From positions 1,270 through 65,269 of the forward strand of contig DBCO01000003.1 of the NCBI GenBank assembly GCA_002293145.1: a stretch of 64,000 nucleotides of DNA, read 5' to 3'. Under the pieces are notes generated by a model. The model saw only the letters and a program-made list of their open reading frames with translations. It was not told the DNA's origin and did not search any database. Made by a program: the position numbers and the translations under genes. Positions 8,508-16,984 of the stretch are shown here, piece after piece. Origin of the DNA: Akkermansiaceae bacterium UBA956. Its GTDB lineage: Bacteria > Verrucomicrobiota > Verrucomicrobiia > Verrucomicrobiales > Akkermansiaceae. Every line of letters begins with the position of its first letter. Position 1 is the first letter of the stretch.

Positions 8508-9536
8508 ATGAAGCATATCGCTCTACGCAGCTTGCTAATCAAGGCCTCCATTAGCGCCTTACCACTGACATTTTCACCCCTCGCAGCGGAGCCTGTCGTG
8601 GTTGCTGGCACGGCCGCCCGTGTCGTTAATGGCATTGCCGCCACCGTCAATGGACTGGTTGTGACGCAGAAAGAAGTCGCCATTTTGATGGCCCCCATCG
8701 TCGGCCAATTGACCGCCCAATTTCCGCGTCGCGGCTCTGAGTTTGAGAAAAAAGTTAAACAAGCGCACGACAAGATTCTCGATGAATTGATCGACCGTGA
8801 GCTGGTCATGAGTGAGTTTAAGCAAATCGGCGGCAAGCTCCGCCCGGAAGCGATCAATGAGGAAATCGATCGCCAGATCAACACGGATTACAATGGCAAT
8901 AAAACCAAATTTCGTGATGAGCTTAGCAAAGCTCGTTTGACCATGGCCAGTTACCGTGAAATGACTGAACGCAAAATGATCGTTCAAGCCATGAGATCCT
9001 CAAAGTTTAGCGACGCAGCTCCGCCCTTGCCACAAGAAATTCAGACGGAATACAATGCCGTCAAGCTCAGCGTGCGCGACATCAATGGCGATAAAATCAC
9101 ATTCCAAAAAATTTACATCCCTGCCGTCGACCCCAAAACACCTGGCTCAGCTCCTGATTCGCAGCTTGCACTCGCCGAGGACCTCGTCAAGCAAATCAAG
9201 GCAGGTGGCTCATTCGAAGAACTAGCAAAAAAACACTCGCGCGATGCTTACGCAGAAAAAGGTGGTCTCCAAGATTCAGTGCCGCGCACCGATCTTGCAC
9301 CTGAGTTTGCCAACTTGATCATGGACCCGCCCGAGGGCTCCATAATCGGACCATTAATGGATCCACGCGGTCTCACAATTGTCAAAGTCATTAGCAAATC
9401 CTACGGACCCGTGCCCCCCCTGAGCAAAGTGCACGACCAAATCGAGCAACGTGTCTCGCGTCAAAAAACTGCCGAGCGCTATGATCGCTGGATCAAAACA
9501 CTGCGCGCCAAGGCATTGATCTCGAAAAAGAACTAA
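8508..9536 (+). CDS. Periplasmic peptidyl-prolyl isomerase, SurA/PpiC type
   Basis: The 342-residue protein has a signal region, a SurA-like N-terminal helical chaperone part (about 35-165, VVNGIAATVNGLVVTQKEV) and a parvulin domain (about 190-300) with FEELAKKHSRDAYAEKGG and LAPEFANLIMDPPEGSIIGP. Such proteins help outer-membrane proteins to fold in the periplasm and isomerise X-Pro bonds. It is the last gene of a + strand series of exported proteins and is closed by a strong terminator at 9563. Confidence 0.85.
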   Translation: MKHIALRSLLIKASISALPLTFSPLAAEPVVVAGTAARVVNGIAATVNGLVVTQKEVAILMAPIVGQLTAQFPRRGSEFEKKVKQAHDKILDELIDRELVMSEFKQIGGKLRPEAINEEIDRQINTDYNGNKTKFRDELSKARLTMASYREMTERKMIVQAMRSSKFSDAAPPLPQEIQTEYNAVKLSVRDINGDKITFQKIYIPAVDPKTPGSAPDSQLALAEDLVKQIKAGGSFEELAKKHSRDAYAEKGGLQDSVPRTDLAPEFANLIMDPPEGSIIGPLMDPRGLTIVKVISKSYGPVPPLSKVHDQIEQRVSRQKTAERYDRWIKTLRAKALISKKN

Positions 9537-9562
9537 GCGTGCCGGGCTGCGACCCTACTCAT

Positions 9563-9597
9563 GGCCTCACTCCGGGTGAGGCCGTTTTCATTTTTTT
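9563..9597 (+). terminator. Strong rho-independent terminator
   Basis: Perfect 8-bp stem GGCCTCAC (9563-9570) / GTGAGGCC (9576-9583) with a 5-base loop, followed by GTTTTCATTTTTTT. It separates the parvulin gene from the fucose isomerase gene. Confidence 0.9.
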
Positions 9598-9604
9598 CAC
9601 ACCT

Positions 9605-11368
9605 ATGAATTCACTCCAAAAAATTGGCATCCGCCCCACCATTGATGGTCGTCTTGGCGGCGTCCGCGAGTCCCTCGAAACACAAACCATGGACATGGCG
9701 CGCTCCGCAGCCGCTCTGATCTCATCCACCTTACGCCATCGCGATGGCACAGCTGTCGAATGCGTGATCGCCGACACCTGCATTGGTGGAGTCGCCGAGG
9801 CTGCGGCTTGTGCCGAAAAATTCCGCAAAGAAGGAGTCGGTGTATCACTGACAGTCACCCCCTGCTGGTGTTATGGATCGGAAACCATGGACATGGACCC
9901 CGGCATCCCGAAAGCCGTTTGGGGCTTCAACGGCACCGAGCGCCCCGGCGCGGTCTATCTCGCTGCCGTCTTAGCTGGCCATACCCAAAAAGGCCTGCCC
10001 GCCTTCGGCATTTATGGTCGTGATGTGCAAGATTCCCATGACCAAAGCATCCCAGCCGATGTTCAGGAGAAAATCCTCCGTTTCTGCCGCGCGGGACTTG
10101 CTGTAGCGACGATGCGTGGAAAATCTTACCTCGCTATGGGCGGAGTATCAATGGGCATCGCAGGTTCGATCGTCGATCAAGCATTTTTCGAAAAATACCT
10201 CGGCATGCGCGTTGAGACCATCGACATGACCGAGTTCCTGCGTCGCATCGACCACAACATTTTCGATCAAGAAGAATACGCTAATGCCCTGAGTTGGGTG
10301 CGCAATCATTGCCATGAAGGCAAAGATTACAACTCGCCTGAGACCACTCGCGCGCGCACACAACTCGATAGCGAATGGGAAATTTCCGTCAAAATGGCAC
10401 TCATCGCCCGCGATATGATGGTCGGCAATCCTCGCCTTACCGAAATAGGTTACGCCGAAGAAGGTCAAGGCCACAATGCCATCGTAGCAGGCTTCCAAGG
10501 TCAACGCCAGTGGACCGACTATCGCCCGAATGGTGACTTCCTCGAAGCCATTCTCACGACCTCATTCGACTGGAATGGCAAACGTGCACCCTACATGGTT
10601 GCTACGGAAAACGACTGTTTGAATGGTGTTTCAATGCTTTTTGGCCACCTTCTTACCAATACAGCACAGATTTTTGCCGACGTCCGCACTTACTGGTCGC
10701 CCGCAGCCGTCAAGCGCGTCACTGGTTATGAACTCAGTGGGTTAGCAGAAAACGGCATACTGCATTTAATCAACTCCGGACCCGCCACCCTCGACGGCAA
10801 CGGCCAGCAGTCTCGCGATGGTCACCCCGTCATGAAACCGCATTGGGAGATCTCTGATGCCGAGGTTGCGGCCTGTCTCGAAGCGACCACTTGGCACCCC
10901 TCGATCACCGAGTATTTTCCTGGTGGCGGATGGTCTACCCGCTATCTCACGAAAGGTGGCATGCCTGTGACCATGTGCCGCCTCAACCTAGTCGCCGGTC
11001 TAGGCCCAGCTTTGCAAATCGCCGAGGGCTGGTCGGTGGATCTACCTGATGAGATACACAAAGTGCTCGACGAGCGCACCAATCCCACGTGGCCAACGAC
11101 TTGGTTCGCTCCACGTCTCACGGGCCATGGTGCATTTCGTGACACCTACACGGTGATGAACAATTGGGGTGCTAATCACGGATCGATAAGCTACGGCCAC
11201 ATCGGCGCGGACTTGATCGCGCTTGCCGCGATGCTACGCATTCCCGTTTACATGCACAACGTCAGCGAGGATGCGATTTTCCGACCCAGTGCTTGGTCAG
11301 CCTTTGGCACGGCTCAACCGGAATCTGCTGATTTTCGAGCCTGCCAGACCTACGGCCCGCTGTACTGA
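9605..11368 (+). CDS. fucI: L-fucose isomerase
   Basis: The 587-residue length matches the E. coli enzyme (591). Family blocks include NGDFLEAIL (metal-ligand Glu near residue 314), VATENDCLNG (metal-ligand Asp at 337) and NWGANHGSISYGHIG (metal-ligand His). It interconverts L-fucose and L-fuculose with Mn2+ and also accepts D-arabinose and L-galactose-like aldoses. No fuculokinase or fuculose-phosphate aldolase is in the window, so the rest of that pathway must lie elsewhere. The frame opens at 9539, before the terminator hairpin; the ATG at 9605 begins with MNSLQKIGIRPTIDGR, the expected N-terminus. Confidence 0.95.
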   Translation: MNSLQKIGIRPTIDGRLGGVRESLETQTMDMARSAAALISSTLRHRDGTAVECVIADTCIGGVAEAAACAEKFRKEGVGVSLTVTPCWCYGSETMDMDPGIPKAVWGFNGTERPGAVYLAAVLAGHTQKGLPAFGIYGRDVQDSHDQSIPADVQEKILRFCRAGLAVATMRGKSYLAMGGVSMGIAGSIVDQAFFEKYLGMRVETIDMTEFLRRIDHNIFDQEEYANALSWVRNHCHEGKDYNSPETTRARTQLDSEWEISVKMALIARDMMVGNPRLTEIGYAEEGQGHNAIVAGFQGQRQWTDYRPNGDFLEAILTTSFDWNGKRAPYMVATENDCLNGVSMLFGHLLTNTAQIFADVRTYWSPAAVKRVTGYELSGLAENGILHLINSGPATLDGNGQQSRDGHPVMKPHWEISDAEVAACLEATTWHPSITEYFPGGGWSTRYLTKGGMPVTMCRLNLVAGLGPALQIAEGWSVDLPDEIHKVLDERTNPTWPTTWFAPRLTGHGAFRDTYTVMNNWGANHGSISYGHIGADLIALAAMLRIPVYMHNVSEDAIFRPSAWSAFGTAQPESADFRACQTYGPLY

Positions 11369-11475
11369 GCACCGCAGAAAAATACTGACGCGCAGGAATG
11401 AAAGATACCGCCCGTTCTTGGCGTAGCCATTTTATGGAACGTCTCCACAATATTCCCATCTTCCTACTTCATCAT

Positions 11476-12372
11476 ATGCGTCATCTTTTTGCCCTCTTGG
11501 CATTACTCCTCAGCTGTCAGCTCACTCACGCGGCCCCCATTTGGGAGGCCCAAGAAAACGAAATGGTCGTTTTGTTAGGTGATACCTTTTGGGAGCGCGA
11601 CTACCACAGCGCAGCCATCGAAACCGCGCTCACGGTAGCTACCGCCAGCAAGAAAGTGCGCTTCCGCAATCTTGGATGGAGTGGTGATACGCCGCGTTGT
11701 GAGAGCCGTAGCTATTTTGGTCCACCAAGCGAGGGATTTGATCGGCTCAAGATTCAGCTTGCTGAGATCAAGCCGACGACGGTGATGATTTGCTATGGCG
11801 CGGTGGATTCTTTTACGGGAGAAGCAGGGCTCGCATCATTTCTGCAAGCCTACCGTCAGATGTTGCAGATGATTCGCGAGACCACGCAAGCTCGCATCGT
11901 GCTTTTTTCGCCACCGCCAGCCAGCCGTGATACCAAGCGTTGGCCATCCCTCGCCGTGCAATCCGCTCAACGCGAAATGTATGCTCGGGCCATCGAAAAA
12001 CTTGCCGCTGAGGAAAAACTTACCTTCGCGGACCTCCATGCCTTGATGAAAGATCAAGCGTGGACCACCGTCAATGGTGTGACTTTTACTGAGCAGGATT
12101 ACAAAAAAATCGCCTCACTCGTAGTGCGTTCGTTAGGTCTGCCTCTCGATCCCGCAACTCTTGCGCAGCCATCATTGAGCGACACAATCATCGCAAAAAA
12201 TCAGCTCTTTTTTCAGCGCTGGCGTCCCCAAAACGAGATTTACCTCTTCGGCTCGCGCAAGCACGAGCAAGGCAACAACGGCGTCGAGATCCCCCAGTTT
12301 GACCCGCTCATTGCCGCAAAAGAAGCGCTGATTTTTGGTAGCTTTGCAAACCCAAACACACCTAACCAATGA
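11476..12372 (+). CDS. Exported SGNH-hydrolase-like protein with a degenerate active site
   Basis: The 298-residue product has a signal peptide (MRHLFALLALLLSCQLTHA) and an SGNH/GDSL fold. The four catalytic blocks have changed: GDS is GDT in VVLLGDTFWERD, GxND is GAVD, and the final DxxH is NGVT. The scaffold segment RNLGWSGDTPR and the FTGEAGL segment match the pseudo-SGNH proteins that accompany PVC heme proteins. It is therefore probably not a serine esterase. Its stop overlaps the start of the PVC heme protein gene by four bases (ATGA), which points to a functional pair. The ATG at 11476 gives a good signal peptide; upstream in-frame ATGs exist at 11398 and 11434. Confidence 0.75.
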   Translation: MRHLFALLALLLSCQLTHAAPIWEAQENEMVVLLGDTFWERDYHSAAIETALTVATASKKVRFRNLGWSGDTPRCESRSYFGPPSEGFDRLKIQLAEIKPTTVMICYGAVDSFTGEAGLASFLQAYRQMLQMIRETTQARIVLFSPPPASRDTKRWPSLAVQSAQREMYARAIEKLAAEEKLTFADLHALMKDQAWTTVNGVTFTEQDYKKIASLVVRSLGLPLDPATLAQPSLSDTIIAKNQLFFQRWRPQNEIYLFGSRKHEQGNNGVEIPQFDPLIAAKEALIFGSFANPNTPNQ

Positions 12373-15300
12373 AATTTTTCCTCGCTCTCATTTTGATTCC
12401 TAGCAGCCTATGGGCGCAGCGCAATCTCACACAAATTCCCTCGACGAATCCCACCGATCAGATGGCGAGCTTTAATGTCGCGGAAGGATTTGAAATATCC
12501 CTCTTCGCCTCAGAGCCGATGGTTCACAAACCGATACAAATGGCATGGGATGCACGTGGTCGCTTGTGGGTAGCCAGCAGTGCCATTTACCCGCAAATCA
12601 GGCCGGGGCAGACGCAAAACGATCAAATTCTCGTGCTCGAAGACACCGATGAAGACGGCAAAGCAGACAAGCGCACGGTCTTCTATGAGGGGCTTTTCAT
12701 ACCCACAGGCATCTGGCCGCAGGATGGTGGCGCGTACGTGGCAAATTCCACCGAGCTGTGGTTCATTCATGATCGCGATCAAGACGGCAAAGGCGAATCC
12801 CACGAAGTGCTGCTCAGTGGTTTTGGCACCGAGGATACGCACCACATTCTTCACGGCATCAAGGGTGGGCCCGATGGGAACTTGTATTTTAACCAAAGCG
12901 TTTACATCCACAGTCACATCGAGACTCCTTTTGGCGTGCGCCGCTTGATGGGCAGTGGCATTTGGCAATTTCAACCACAGACGGGCAGACTCGAAGTGTT
13001 CACGCTAGGTCAGATCAATCCCTGGGGTCATGTGTTTGACAATTGGGGCCAGAGCTTCACTACCGATGGAGCTTACGGTGAAGGCATCAATTATGCATTT
13101 CCCGGTGCTACCTACCGCTGCTTACCAGACCAATTGCCACGCATCCTCAAGGGCATGAACCCTGGACAACCGAAGCAATGTGGATTGGAAGTCATCAGCG
13201 GTAGACATTTTCCCGATGAATGGCAGGGCAATATGATTACCTGTGATTTCCGCGGTCATCGCGTCAATCGATTTTCCCTAGGTGACGAAAAAAGCGGTTA
13301 CCGCTCGCAGCAACTTGCCGATCTGGTAAGCTCATCACACGGCTCATTTCGACCCGTCGATGTCAACATGGGACCAGATGGCGCACTGTATTTGGCCGAT
13401 TGGTATAACCCGATCATCCAGCATGGCGAGGTGGATTTTCGTGATCCTCGGCGCGACCAACTCCACGGACGCATTTGGCGTATCACTGCCAAAAATCGAC
13501 CACTCAGCCCGCGCGTGAATTTTGCGAAACTTTCTGTCGATGATTTATTCAAACAACTCCTAGCGCCCGAACAATCGACTCGTTACTGGGCCAAACAAGA
13601 AATCAAGTCTCGTAAATTGCCAGACCTTAAGGAAGCGATTGTTACTCTCTTGAAAACTGACGCACTGAGTGACTCCTTACGCTGCGAATACTTGTGGGCC
13701 GCTCAGACCGCAGGCATCGAGGACTTCGTCTGGTTCCGCAGTCAATTCTGGGATCGCGCGCAAACTGCTGTCGATGGAAAACTCCGCGCTGCCATCGTCC
13801 GCACATTTCATCAGCTAATTCGCAATCACGGCACTATGGTCATGGGCATCAATGACACGAGCCGCGATGCGTTTTTCCTTACTCTCTGCCGCGACCCGCA
13901 TCCACGCGTTCGTCTCGAAGCAGTGAATTTGTTGCGCACCGTCGCCACACCGCGCACCATTGAGATCGCCACCACGGTGCTCGCTCAAGAAATGGACGAA
14001 AATCTCGACTTCGCACTATGGCGAAGTTGCTATGAACAATCAAGCACCTGGCTTCCGGCCTTCCAAGCAGGACAGATATCCTTCACAGAAAACAGTCAAG
14101 GCCTACTCTTCGCGCTCAAAGCTGCGAACCAAAGCAACGCCGCCGCATTGCTGTTAGATGTGGTCGAGAAAAATCAACTTGCTCCCGAGCAACTCGCCGA
14201 ACTCATGAAAATCATCGGCAGCACCATCGATCAAGCGAACCTCAATCGCTTGTTCACTCTGGCTCTCGATGCAAAATACTCCCCCACCCTACGCGCTCAA
14301 GCCCTGCAAGCGATGATCACCGCACAGCAACAACGCAGCCTCATCCCCGAGCAAACTGAGCGCTTGCTCCCATTGCTCGATGACTCAGCTACTGCTAACG
14401 CCGCCATCGAACTTGCAGGATTGTGGAAGATCGAAGCCGCACGAGCGAAGCTCGAATCTCTTGCCTCCTCCAGCACTTCCTCTAGCGATATCTCCCTGCT
14501 CAGCATTGCTCGCCTCGGTGGCCCTGCTGCGGAGGCATTTCTCAATCATCATCTCAAGCCCTCTTTGTCCCAAGAAAAACAAGCGAGCACTCTGCAAGCG
14601 ATGATTTTACTCGACTCCGCAAAAGCCGCGCCGCTAACGGTCGATTTTTTGAGCAAACTCCAAGCCGAAAGCTCTGCATCGGGTTCATTGATCCAAGCAT
14701 TTCTCTCACTCAAAGAAGGCCCCGCCCAACTCACCAACGCGCTAACAGGAAAAAAACTACAGCTAGCCATCGCCTCGCAAGCCCTGCAAAAAGCCAGCGC
14801 CAGCGGCGGTGATACCAAGGACCTGATCAATGCCATTACCGTGGCTGGAGGCCTAACGCCGATCACTTCTCTCACCGAAGCAGAAATGCGCACTTGGATT
14901 GAGGAAATCAACAAATCGGGCAATGCGGCACGTGGCGAGACAATCTATCGTCGATTGGAATTGCAATGCATTGCCTGCCACGCCATCGGCCCCGTAGGCG
15001 GTATTGTCGGGCCCAATCTTGTCAGCATTGGCTCCAGCGCGCCGATGGATTACATCATCGATAGCCTGCTCGAACCCGCCAAAAAAATCAAAGAAGGTTA
15101 CGCCACCGCAATGATCACCACCAAGGATGGAGCCACCCATACGGGATTCCTCGCTCGTGAGGATGAGCGTGAGATCGTCTTGCGCGACAACGCCGGAAAA
15201 ATGCAAACCATTCCCGCAGCACAAGTCAGCAAAAAAGAAGTCATCCCCGTCTCGCTGATGCCGGCCGGTCTCACCCATTCGCTGCGCCGTGACGAACTCG

Positions 15301-15722
15301 CCGACCTCGTCAAATTCCTCACCGAACTTGGCAAAGACGGCGCGTATAAAGTCCAAGAAGACGGCACCCTTCGTCATTGGCAAAGTTTTCAAAATGAGAC
15401 ACAATCTCTAGCACTCACCGCGTGGGTGGACGGCAGTATCGAACTCAAAGAAGTGCCCGTCATCCAACTGCTAGGAAAGCCCAAACGCAAGCTAGAGTCT
15501 GCCTTCGAGATGCCGAAGGATGGCACTGTGACGCTTGCCATTGATGCCGCCGACAATGCCCGCATCGAGTTCAATGGCCAAGAGCTTTTCCTCCAAGAAG
15601 GCAAAATCAGCCAACCGCTCAAAGCTGGCCGCCATACCTTGCGCCTGCTCATTCCCGAGCCATCTAACGCTCGCCCTCGTGTGCGCCTCTTGGATGCTAC
15701 GGCCAAACCGATACACGAATGA
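12369..15722 (+). CDS. PVC-type propeller dehydrogenase with HEAT-like region and c-type heme domain
   Basis: The secreted protein of 1117 residues has a signal peptide (MKFFLALILIPSSLWAQ). Residues about 35-380 form an NHL/PQQ-like propeller of the putative membrane-bound dehydrogenase type (VAEGFEISLFASEPM, EDTDEDGKADKRTVF, PDGALYLADWYNPII). A helical, HEAT-like segment follows (about 400-840). A PVC-type heme-binding domain starts near 850, with CIACH at 867-871 and Met ligands possible downstream. A short beta-rich, PA14-like tail ends the protein. Proteins of this architecture are numerous in Planctomycetes and Verrucomicrobia and are thought to move electrons from sugars or sugar acids; the substrate is unknown. 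It is coupled to the pseudo-SGNH gene. Confidence 0.85.
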   Translation: MKFFLALILIPSSLWAQRNLTQIPSTNPTDQMASFNVAEGFEISLFASEPMVHKPIQMAWDARGRLWVASSAIYPQIRPGQTQNDQILVLEDTDEDGKADKRTVFYEGLFIPTGIWPQDGGAYVANSTELWFIHDRDQDGKGESHEVLLSGFGTEDTHHILHGIKGGPDGNLYFNQSVYIHSHIETPFGVRRLMGSGIWQFQPQTGRLEVFTLGQINPWGHVFDNWGQSFTTDGAYGEGINYAFPGATYRCLPDQLPRILKGMNPGQPKQCGLEVISGRHFPDEWQGNMITCDFRGHRVNRFSLGDEKSGYRSQQLADLVSSSHGSFRPVDVNMGPDGALYLADWYNPIIQHGEVDFRDPRRDQLHGRIWRITAKNRPLSPRVNFAKLSVDDLFKQLLAPEQSTRYWAKQEIKSRKLPDLKEAIVTLLKTDALSDSLRCEYLWAAQTAGIEDFVWFRSQFWDRAQTAVDGKLRAAIVRTFHQLIRNHGTMVMGINDTSRDAFFLTLCRDPHPRVRLEAVNLLRTVATPRTIEIATTVLAQEMDENLDFALWRSCYEQSSTWLPAFQAGQISFTENSQGLLFALKAANQSNAAALLLDVVEKNQLAPEQLAELMKIIGSTIDQANLNRLFTLALDAKYSPTLRAQALQAMITAQQQRSLIPEQTERLLPLLDDSATANAAIELAGLWKIEAARAKLESLASSSTSSSDISLLSIARLGGPAAEAFLNHHLKPSLSQEKQASTLQAMILLDSAKAAPLTVDFLSKLQAESSASGSLIQAFLSLKEGPAQLTNALTGKKLQLAIASQALQKASASGGDTKDLINAITVAGGLTPITSLTEAEMRTWIEEINKSGNAARGETIYRRLELQCIACHAIGPVGGIVGPNLVSIGSSAPMDYIIDSLLEPAKKIKEGYATAMITTKDGATHTGFLAREDEREIVLRDNAGKMQTIPAAQVSKKEVIPVSLMPAGLTHSLRRDELADLVKFLTELGKDGAYKVQEDGTLRHWQSFQNETQSLALTAWVDGSIELKEVPVIQLLGKPKRKLESAFEMPKDGTVTLAIDAADNARIEFNGQELFLQEGKISQPLKAGRHTLRLLIPEPSNARPRVRLLDATAKPIHE

Positions 15723-15817
15723 TCGCACATTTGTCCCAGTGCATGGGTCTAGCAGAAGAATGAAAAACGAAAAAAATTGCCTTGGCTTTCCAGCGAATTT
15801 ACATAAAATGCATGCAG

Positions 15818-16963
15818 ATGAATACAAAACTCATTATGACACTGCTAGCTGGAGCTTTGCTAGCTTCTTGCGGAAAAACCACTAGCACAAGTGTCGCACT
15901 TCCTGCGGAGCCTATCACCATGCAAGTCTACGGAAAATTACCCGACGGTCGTGAAGCGAAAATCTTCACGCTCACCAACAAAAATGGCATCATTGCCAAG
16001 GTCACTGAATACGGAGCTATTCTCGTCTCAGTCGAAATTCCCGACAAAAATGGCGTCGTTGCCGATGTCACACACGGCTACGATACCCTCGATGGCTGGT
16101 TGACCAATACCAGCTACTTCGGCTCCACCGTCGGACGTTTTGGCAACCGTATCAAGGATGGAAAATTCACGCTCGATGGCCAAGCATACACGCTGGCCAC
16201 CAACAATGATCCCGGCGGTATTCCCTGCCATCTTCACGGCGGACTCAAAGGCTTCGATAAAGTTCTCTGGACCGGCAAGCAAGTCGATGGCGGAGTGGAA
16301 TTTTCCTATCTCTCCGAAGATGGTGAAGAAGGCTATCCTGGCAATCTCGCGGTGAAAGTTACCTATTCGCTCAACGACAACGACGAACTCAAGTGGGAAG
16401 CTGAAGCCACCACCGATGCACCAACGGTCCTCAACATCGTACACCATAGCTACTGGAACCTCTCGGGAGATCCGCATGCCTCAATCAATGATCACGTGCT
16501 GCAACTCGAAGCCGATCATTATCTCCCGACCAATGCCGGCTTGATTCCGAGTGGCGAAATCGCCCCCGTCGCTGGAACACCTCTTGATTTTACCAAAGCT
16601 ACCGCGATTGGTGAACGCGTCGATGCTGACTTCGAAGCCATCAAACTCGGCCTCGGCTACGACCATTGCTGGGTGCTGCGCAAAACCGATGGTGTGCGCC
16701 TTGCAGCTCGCGTGAATGATCCCAAGTCCGGCCGTGTGATGGAAATATTCACCAATCAACCTGCAATCCAGTTCTACGGTGGAAATTTCCTCGATGGCAA
16801 AGCGATTGGCAAAAAAGGCGTCGCCTACGCACACCGCACCGCGTTTTGCTTGGAAACGGAAAATTATCCCGATGCGCCAAACAAGCCAAACTTCCCAACT
16901 GCTGTGCTCAAGCCTGGTGAAACCTACAAGCACACCATGATCCACAAATTCAGCGCCAAGTAA
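15818..16963 (+). CDS. galM: Aldose 1-epimerase (galactose mutarotase), lipoprotein
   Basis: The 381-residue protein begins with a lipoprotein signal ending LLAGALLASC. The mutarotase domain follows, with GRFGNRIKDGKFTLDG, the conserved His in PCHLHGG, His in VHHSYWNLSG and the catalytic Glu in FCLETENYPDAPN. It interconverts alpha and beta anomers of aldohexoses. The lipid anchor places it in the periplasm, where it would supply the right anomer to the symporter encoded 21 bases downstream. In-frame starts at 15782 and 15812 are possible; 15818 leaves a compact signal peptide. Confidence 0.9.
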   Translation: MNTKLIMTLLAGALLASCGKTTSTSVALPAEPITMQVYGKLPDGREAKIFTLTNKNGIIAKVTEYGAILVSVEIPDKNGVVADVTHGYDTLDGWLTNTSYFGSTVGRFGNRIKDGKFTLDGQAYTLATNNDPGGIPCHLHGGLKGFDKVLWTGKQVDGGVEFSYLSEDGEEGYPGNLAVKVTYSLNDNDELKWEAEATTDAPTVLNIVHHSYWNLSGDPHASINDHVLQLEADHYLPTNAGLIPSGEIAPVAGTPLDFTKATAIGERVDADFEAIKLGLGYDHCWVLRKTDGVRLAARVNDPKSGRVMEIFTNQPAIQFYGGNFLDGKAIGKKGVAYAHRTAFCLETENYPDAPNKPNFPTAVLKPGETYKHTMIHKFSAK

Positions 16964-16984
16964 ATTTCCCCTAATCAAACTTTT

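Noticed and set aside
9539..9604. Longer N-terminus for the fucose isomerase from an in-frame start at 9539
   Set aside because: The first 22 codons would be translated through the terminator hairpin and have no counterpart in the family; the ATG at 9605 gives the expected N-terminus.
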